64,000 nucleotides of DNA, taken from positions 24,457,501-24,521,500 of the forward strand of contig NC_091665.1 in the NCBI RefSeq assembly GCF_042453785.1, read 5' to 3'. The stretch is from Malus domestica (Eukaryota > Streptophyta > Magnoliopsida > Rosales > Rosaceae). Shown here in pieces: positions 57,769-64,000 of this stretch; position 1 is the stretch's first letter; every line of letters begins with the position of its first letter. The notes below the pieces were generated by a model that did not search any database, was not told the origin of the DNA, and was given only the letters and a program-made list of their open reading frames with translations. The position numbers and the translations under genes are program-made.

Positions 57769-57850
57769 CTTTACTCTGTTGGTTTAAATTACTCCTTTCG
57801 CCTCTACGATGTGTGCGAAAAGATACAGACCGCGGACTCTCTTTATCCAT
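57769..57850 (-). other. Upstream exon with a 27-codon frame (uORF or alternative N-terminus)
   Basis: ATG at 57850 opens MDKESPRSVSFRTHRRG and runs to a GTAAGC donor at 57768. Splicing to the acceptor before 57642 continues this frame only to GCA TGA, so it stops after 28 codons. Its TGA overlaps the main ATG (ATGA). It is therefore either an upstream ORF or an N-terminus whose true junction I cannot find. Confidence 0.5.
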
Positions 57851-58716
57851 AATCAACCACTACAACTTCAACTGCAGCACAATGCATACATTCTACATTA
57901 TATATCTAAAGTAAGAACCATAATCAAACACTATCCCCATATTGATTAGCATTATATTATACTTCCCAAAAATCTTCAAACCACGAATCAAGATTAATAA
58001 ACATATTGCATATAAATTGGTTAACACAAATCAATCCAAGCGAATTCCAGATCTGGGTTACTCACAAAATTGATCAAGTTTATCGGCTGCAATTCAAGTT
58101 TGGTTTTTGAATACTGAAAAACGAAATCTTGGGTTGTGAAAATTGACTTACATATTGAAGATGGCGTGGTTGGAACCTCTCCCCATTAAAAGAAACTTCA
58201 GGATTTGTAAAAAGAAGAAAGAACCGCAATGTGAACGGTAAATATAAACTTACTCAAAACTTTCCAGAATCCAAAGGTTAACAAGGGAAGGGATTGAAGC
58301 CAAAAGCTTGAAATTTCAAAACCCAGATCAAATCTCAGCTGCAGATGCCACCTGAAGCGTGAAAGCGAGCTCCTTTTTCTGGTTTTACCTCAAAGAAAGC
58401 ACCTTTTTTTTCTTCTGGGTATCCTCCAGAGAGTAAGAGCTGAAATTTAAAAACTTGCCGAGATTGAATTAACCCAAAAACACTGTGATCGAGAGAGAGG
58501 AGAGGGAGTATAAATGCCATAAATTAATAATTGGTGTATGAGAAATAAAAAAGATACGTAGATAACACATCTCTAATCTTTGTTTCTGTTTTCTTTGCTT
58601 GGGGGTGGTTTTTTTGGTAATTAGCTGACGTTGCCCTTTATGAAGGTTTAGATTCTTGATGGACGGCTCGGATTAAAAAGCAACTCAACAACATGTGCCT
58701 CCAAGTTTTCAGACCG
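57851..58716. other. Upstream region of the DUF616 gene
   Basis: Leader and promoter sequence of the minus-strand gene are expected here. No other gene was recognised; GAGAGAGAGG at about 58490 may mark the transcript start region. Confidence 0.4.
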
Positions 58717-59204
58717 AGTAAATTGTAATAATGATTATTCAACTTTAATCAAATTGAAACAATAATCTCTCAACTAAAAATCCATTACTATTGGTCTCTC
58801 AACTCATCAAAATGTGTAGCTACGGTCATTTTCATCAAATTCGTCAGAATTTTGTCAAAATGAGTTATGTTGGAAGAACCATTGCTACAATTGGGTCTCT
58901 CAACTCATAAAAACGTGTAGCTATGGTCATTTTTATCAACTTCGTCAAAATTTTGTCAAAATGAGTTATGTTGGAAGGACCATTGCTACAATTGGGTTAA
59001 AGTTGAGGGATCATTGCTCCAATTGGGTTAAAATTGAGAGACCATTTCTCCAGTTGGATTAAAGTTGAGGGACCAATGGTAATAGATTTTTAGTTGAGGG
59101 ACCATAGTTGCACGTTTTGATGAGTTGATGGACTAATGATAATAGATTTTTAGTAGAGAGAACATTGCTCCAATTGAGTTAAGAGATTATTGCTACAATT
59201 TACT
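58717..59204. mobile_element. Inverted-repeat (MITE-like) element with internal 101-bp repeat
   Basis: Ends GAGTAAATTGTAATAATGAT and the inverse, with ATTGCTACAATTTACTT at the right, form ~40-bp imperfect inverted repeats. Inside, a unit with CTCAACTCAT..AAA.GTGTAGCTA and TGAGTTATGTTGGAAG is tandemly doubled with a 101-bp offset, followed by repeated CAATTGGGTTAAA.TTGAG words. No coding. Confidence 0.65.
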
Positions 59205-59232
59205 TGTTGAGCTTGTATGACATTTTACTTGA

Positions 59233-60517
59233 GAGCATTTCCATCGGGGTGCAAATGTGCCAGCACCCATTCAAAAAATTAAGTTGGGGGTCAGTCCATT
59301 CACTCCAGTCCACAAACTTGCCTGGCACCCAGCCCAAGCCAGGCAATAGACCAGCCCATTTTTGACAGACCCAGAGACCGGCCTATTTAGCTGGCATGTG
59401 TAGTGCACTTGCAAGTGGGCGCGACGCGAGTAGGGGACATGGGTGCAGGCGGCGGGGCCCTCTGTCAGCCCACTTGTTCTTTACCCGGAAGTAGGCGACG
59501 TGGCCCTCTCAGCACCGTTGGATTTCCAACAGTAAAAAAAAATTAAATTTTACTTTTAAAATGGACCGTCCGATCACATATCAACGGTCTATGTTTTTTT
59601 CCCCAAAAACAAAAATGCACAACGATCATAATTATGACCATTGGCCATGTGATTATGACCATTGGCCATGTGGCAGCTCCTTGGCTCTTGGATTTGAATA
59701 TTTTCAAATCCAACAGTCCAGATTAATTAACTACATTAAAATTTATTAAAAATACATAAAAAATATTAAAAAATTCAAAACAAATTAATTTTTTTTTATT
59801 TTATAAATACCTAACCCTCATCTTCCACCTTACACCATATTTCAATATTTTCTACACTTTGAGAGAAAAAAATGTTTGTGTGGAAGCTCATTGAAGATGT
59901 TGTATTTCTTATTTATTTTTATTTATAGATGTAATTTCTTATTTCTTATTAGTACTTTGTGTAATTTCTTATTTATTATTAGTACTTTATGTAATTCCTT
60001 ATTTATTGTTAGAACTTTATGCAATTTCAATTTTTTTTTTGTACTTTATTTAAACACATCAAATAAGAATACATAACCTCACCAAATAAACTTAAAAAAA
60101 AACAAACAAAATAAAATTACATAAACTTAAAAAAAAATACACTTTGTTCTTCAACCACAAGCTCATTTTAATTATCTTCACTTTCTTGCAATCCCCATTT
60201 TTCACAAAATAGTACGTTCGGATAATGACATGTGGCGTTACGAGATTGATTAAAAATCTTATCCGAAATTAAAACTATTTTATTTATTTATTCTTTTATA
60301 AAAAAAATTTTAAAAAATTTTAAATGGGCTCGATGCCAGCGCATTTTGTAGGGGTGGAGATCGTTTGTGCTAGCGCATTTTTAGACTGGATGTCAGCGCA
60401 TTTTTTTAGGGGTAGAGATGCTTTGGTCTATTACTGTTCACTGGGGTATATTATTGTTCACTTGAGTAGATAAATGTGATGGGTGCTGGCGCAAAGTCTT
60501 TAGGGGTGGAATTGCTC
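59233..60517. mobile_element. Non-autonomous inverted-repeat element
   Basis: The left end GAGCATTTCCATCGGGGTGC and right end (inverse: GAGCAATTCCACCCCTAAAG) are imperfect inverted repeats, and CCAGCACCC/GGGTGCTGGC lies near both. The inside holds GC-rich then very AT-rich DNA, with a doubled 20-bp phrase (GATTATGACCATTGGCCATGT) shown by TGACCATTGGCCATGTG at 59635 and 59655. No transposase; no clear target duplication. Confidence 0.5.
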
Positions 60518-61098
60518 TAAGAATCCTTCCTATTTTTATTTATTTTTTGTTTCCAAAATCCCCTAATGTCATTTGTTGCCAAAATTATATGAACTTCCAA
60601 GTTTTTAGATTTTGATAGGGTGAGAAGCAAATAGGGGTACAACTCGAATGTGTTAGGCGAGTTGGATGGTCAACCCAACCTTGGATGGTCAACCCAACCT
60701 TAACCCAACTTTCATAATTTGAGTTCAGGTTGGGTTCGGGTTCATGCGAGTTCAGTCGAGTTCGGATTTCATTGTGTTCAGGTTTATTTGGTTGGGTTTG
60801 GGTTAGCCCAACTTTATTGAGTTTAATCTTATAACACCTTATTTTGGATGATTTTTCAAATTTTGAACCAAACAACGTTAATATTAGTTAAAATTGCATT
60901 CACATTATCATGCATGCAAAAGTTAAAACAAACAATTTGTACTATTTCTAATGTTTCAACCATGCAAAATAGAAATTAAATTAAAAGACATATACCAAAA
61001 CTTCAACCAAAAGAAATGCAAAATTAACTCTATTATCTATATGAAAACTAACAATAAACATCAAGTATAGTCATTCCAAAACTTATACATAACTTATA

Positions 61099-62549
61099 GG
61101 GTAAATATTAGTTTACTACCCTTAAGTTTCTTGGTTTTAAACATTTGGTACATCAAGTTTTTTTTTGTCCCAGAGTCATACCTAAAGTGTTAATTTTGGG
61201 ACAGTCTCATACATCTGTTAGTCAAACTGTTAACTCTGCCATTAACTGATGATGTGGCTCTTATGTGGACAATGACTGGATGTCACGTGTCATTAAGGGA
61301 TCCACGTGGAAATTAAAAATTCAAAAAAATAATTATTTAAAGAAAAGTTAAAAAAAAGAAGGCAAAACCCATATCGTCTTCCCCAAATCCCCTCGTGCCC
61401 ACCCTCCCACCCACACCCATATCTTATTGTTGACCCGTGTCCCCCTCCCTAACCCAAACCTTCCTTCACCACCCTACTCTCGCGGTCCTAGGTGACGCAG
61501 AGGGTCAGGACTCCCTCTATCTCTCTCTCTCTCCCCGAACCTTCTTTTTCTTCTCCCAACACAGAAAGCCATGATCTCCCTTCCTCCTGCTTCACCGGCG
61601 CTGCTCCCCTCCCAGCTTTCTCTCGAACCCTCTAATCTAATCCAACGACCAACCCCTCTTTCTTTTCTCCCTCTCTGCTCGTCCCTTGTGCTCGCCACCA
61701 GCGCTGGCACCATCGGCCTGAGTTCGCACTCGATTTGTTCGAGCTTGCCCATCATATCGTACGATGGGCTCTTCCAAGCCGTCGAGATGCCAAAGGGGTC
61801 GAAGAGGACTCTGAATTGGTCCCCGTCTCTGTCTTGAGCGTTGGTGAATTGAACGGTGAGGCTGTCGAGGAAGAGGAAAGGTTTCTCGAGAGGGTTTCAT
61901 GGCTTGAACGACGTTGTACGATCTGCGATTACATTTAGGGATTATTATAGATTATTGAGATTAGGAGATGAATTGATGTGGAAATTTTGAGATGATTAGG
62001 AAATTGGGATTAAGAAAATACAAATGATGGTTTTGGGGGAAGAAAAGGCAAGCTGCTAGAGTGGGCACACTGTAGATTAGGGTTTGGTGGGTTGGATGGG
62101 TGGAGTCGAAGATGGAGAGGGAAGATGGAGGGGGAAGGGTGGGTGGATGGGTGGAGTCGAAGATGAAGGGGGAATGGTGGATGTATGATGAGTCGAAAAG
62201 GAGAGAAAGGTTTGGTGGGTTGGTGCGGGGAAGAAAATGGAGGGATAAGGGAGGAAGAAGATATCGTTGGAGAGAATGGAGGGATAAGAGAGGAAGAAGA
62301 TGTTGGGGGAGGTAGAAAAGGACCAATTTTTTTTTTTTTTGAATAATGGATGTATGAGACACGTGGCGCCCAGTCATTGTCCACATGAGTGCCACATCAT
62401 CAGTTAACGAGAGATTTAACAGTTTGACTAACAGATGTATGAGACTGTCCCAAAATTAACACTTTAGGTATGACTATGGGACTAAAAAAACTTGATGTAC
62501 CAAATGTTGAAAACCACGAAACATGAGGGTAGTAAACTGATATTTACCC
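61099..62549. mobile_element. Mutator-like element with ~200-bp terminal inverted repeats, Pack-MULE candidate
   Basis: The 1,451-bp element starts GGGTAAATATTAGTTTACTACCC and ends with its inverse; the left mark GGGTAAATATTAGTTTAC suffices to find it. Inverted similarity extends about 200 bp inward, including AAAATTAACACTTTAGGTATGA on the right and its complement on the left. A perfect 9-bp duplication TAACTTATA (61090-61098, 62550-62558) is the Mutator signature. No transposase is present. The middle (about 61470-61900) is GC-rich and coding-like on the minus strand. A second block (62100-62320) is purine-rich with GGGTGGATGG-type repeats. Confidence 0.85.
61474..61896 (-). pseudogene. Coding-like segment carried inside the MULE
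   Basis: A minus-strand frame is open for 141 codons, from just after a TGA at 61899-61897 to a stop at 61474. Its first ~75 codons have ordinary protein composition (for example DRDGDQFRVLFDPFGIST and MMGKLEQIECELRPMV), unlike the surrounding repeats, and then it turns into Arg/Glu/Gly-rich sequence. I do not recognise the parent gene. It is probably a captured exon fragment. Confidence 0.5.
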
Positions 62550-62900
62550 TAACTTATATAATATGAAGTGGTATGGGTGATATGTACATGAGCGAATTCA
62601 AGCTCAAAATCAGGTTAGGTTTGGGTTGACATGGGTAGGCAAGATATCAGCCCAACCCAACCCAACAAATGATCAGTTTGAAGTCGAGTTGGGTTTTGGC
62701 CGATTTTTTCTTTATTCTAACCCACCTAATCAGATTTATAATCAAGTTGGGAATGGACAAATTCGGGTTGACTCAACTCAAGTTGCACCCCTAGATGCAA
62801 AACACTCGGGACACTAGGTTTCACTTTTCAAATGGCACTTTAGGAATAAGCCTTTTTGAAAAATGAAACGATTCAAATTGTTTTGTATTTTTATTTTTTT

Positions 62901-63055
62901 TAACAAACAATATTTCTACACTAAGGGAAAGGGGATAAGCTTAGTCTTATAATGGGCTTAGCACTACTTTGGTTCAAATTCGTATTTGGCAAAAATTGAA
63001 TCTAAGACCTAACACTTACAAGGGAAGAGAAATACAACTAGACCGTAGTATTAAA
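62901..63055 (+). repeat. Dispersed repeat, uninterrupted copy of the 31021 family
   Basis: TAACAAACAATATTTCTACAC, marked here as TAACAAACAATATT and CTACACTAAGG, then TTGGTTCAAATTCG, GAATCTAAGACC and CTAGACCGTAGTATTAAATGG follow in the same order as at 31021-31163 plus 46437. Confidence 0.7.
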
Positions 63056-63189
63056 TGGCTGAAACGTTTCAATTATTGAAAACGAGTCAATAATATGCTT
63101 CTCTCAATGAATTTCAAGAAAATTGAAGGTCTCATAATGTGTTACGTATATAAGGAAAAATTCATTAATCTCAATAGGCCAGGGTGTAT

Positions 63190-63800
63190 ATGGTATCTTT
63201 TAGAGGTGGGCACGTGTTGGTTTGCGTCGGTTTTGGACCAAAACCGAAACCAAACCAACCTAGTTGGTTTGGCCAAAACTGCAAACCGAAACCAACCAAG
63301 TTGGGTCTAAAACCGATCAGGTCGGTTAACCGAATGTGGCGGGTTGGTTTGGATTGGTTTTTGGTTTGTATAAAGAATAAAATACATAATAAATTTCTCT
63401 TCCTAAAGCTACATAAGATAGCACCAATATGAGTGATTGTTAAAAGGAAAATATAAATGAAGCAGCCTAAGGATAGCACCAAAGCAACAACTGCTGCATT
63501 CTCCAAATGGTGCCCCTATTCTTCTCGAAAGGGACTCTTAAACTAATTAGGTTTTGTTTTCATGTGGTGGAAACACGGTAACTCGTAAATAACTAACTAT
63601 TTATATTACTACACATATTAATTATGATTAAAAAATAAAATTAAATATATGTAGATCGGTTCGGTTAACCGCACCCTAAGAATTTTGGGAATCGATTGCC
63701 AAACTGATTAAGGACAGTGTGGTTTGGTTTAACCATTGAAAATTAAAATAAAAAAAAATCAAACCAAACCAAACCATTCGGTGCAGTTCGAGCGGTTCAA
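63190..63800. repeat. GGTTTGGTTT/AACCGAAACC-rich degenerate repeats
   Basis: Two blocks (63205-63365 and 63655-63795) are built of GGTTTGG, CCAAACC, CGGTTAACCG and AACCGAAACC words in both orientations, separated by unique AT-rich DNA. They may be the inverted ends of one degenerate element. The remaining bases to 64000 hold nothing recognised. Confidence 0.45.
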
Positions 63801-64000
63801 TTTTTTCTTTTCTTTTTGTAATTATTATTATTATTATTTTATTTATGGGTAAATTACATAGTAACCTCTCAAGTTTGAAGTCTATTACAACTCCATACAA
63901 CATCTTTAAAACATTTCACTTTCATACCTCAAGTACTATTTTATTTCAATATAATACATCTGTTAGATTTTCCATCCATTAATCTGTTAAATGCTGACGT

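Larger units (their letters stand above)
60633..62792. mobile_element. Outer inverted-repeat element, split by a nested MULE
   Basis: Both ends carry AGGGGT(A/G)CAACT words in inverted orientation, with CAACCCAA/TTGGGTTG-rich subterminal DNA (60640-60830 and 62590-62790). The MULE at 61099-62549 lies between them. Target duplication is not clear, so the outer limits are approximate. Confidence 0.5.

Noticed and set aside
61961..62395. Pro/Ser/His-rich minus-strand ORFs in the MULE
   Set aside because: They mirror a purine-rich GGGTGGATGG-type low-complexity block and have no protein-like composition.

Overview
This is a nuclear genome window from a dicotyledonous plant. The introns are GT-AG, the intergenic DNA is very AT-rich, and plant-specific families are present (clade D PP2C, DUF630/DUF632, CPP1-like, TOD1/MUCI70-type DUF616). 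The repeats (Cassandra TRIM, Tat-lineage Ty3/gypsy with antisense genes, several short fold-back elements) look like those of Rosaceae, most likely the apple/pear tribe. That placement is inference from recognition and was not tested.

Six host genes are present and every one can be spliced by hand into an open frame. They are a PP2C phosphatase (+, 4400-7984, 4 coding exons, 397 aa), a DUF630/DUF632 protein with a MGGC N-terminus (+, 16139-19763, 4 exons, 739 aa), a CPP1-like plastid J-like membrane protein (-, 24603-22851, 3 exons, 288 aa), a plastid FAD-dependent amine-oxidase/desaturase-like protein (+, 26827-30609, 13 exons, 541 aa), V-ATPase subunit B (+, 48868-52639, 14 exons, 490 aa) and a DUF616 glycosyltransferase-like protein (-, 57641-54887, 6 exons, 505 aa). 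They are unrelated single-copy housekeeping or signalling genes and do not form a cluster.

The dominant feature is a 15.27-kb Ty3/gypsy element of the Tat type on the minus strand (31164-46431). Its two 518-bp LTRs look identical and it has a perfect 5-bp target duplication, so it inserted recently. Its gag-pol frame is open over 2,003 codons except for one TGA between the two RNase H domains. Opposite to gag-pol it carries two plus-strand genes: a spliced three-exon gene (706 aa, putative gypsy-type transposon domain plus coiled coil) and a 224-aa single-exon ORF. Around these lie nested tandem-repeat arrays: 181-bp units, 65-bp units, and an AAGCTT-rich minisatellite with a 302-bp higher-order period. 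The element landed in the tail of an older dispersed repeat.

The intergenic space is otherwise filled with small elements whose ends and target duplications can often be read: a complete Cassandra TRIM with 5S-rRNA-like LTRs (725-1342), a Cassandra solo LTR (13732-14025), MITEs with 9-10-bp duplications (10508-10708, 9665-9817), TAA/TTA-flanked elements (8453-8803, 11488-12371), an Au-like SINE (54385-54560), and a Mutator-like element with ~200-bp inverted ends carrying a GC-rich coding-like segment (61099-62549) nested inside another inverted-repeat element (60633-62792).
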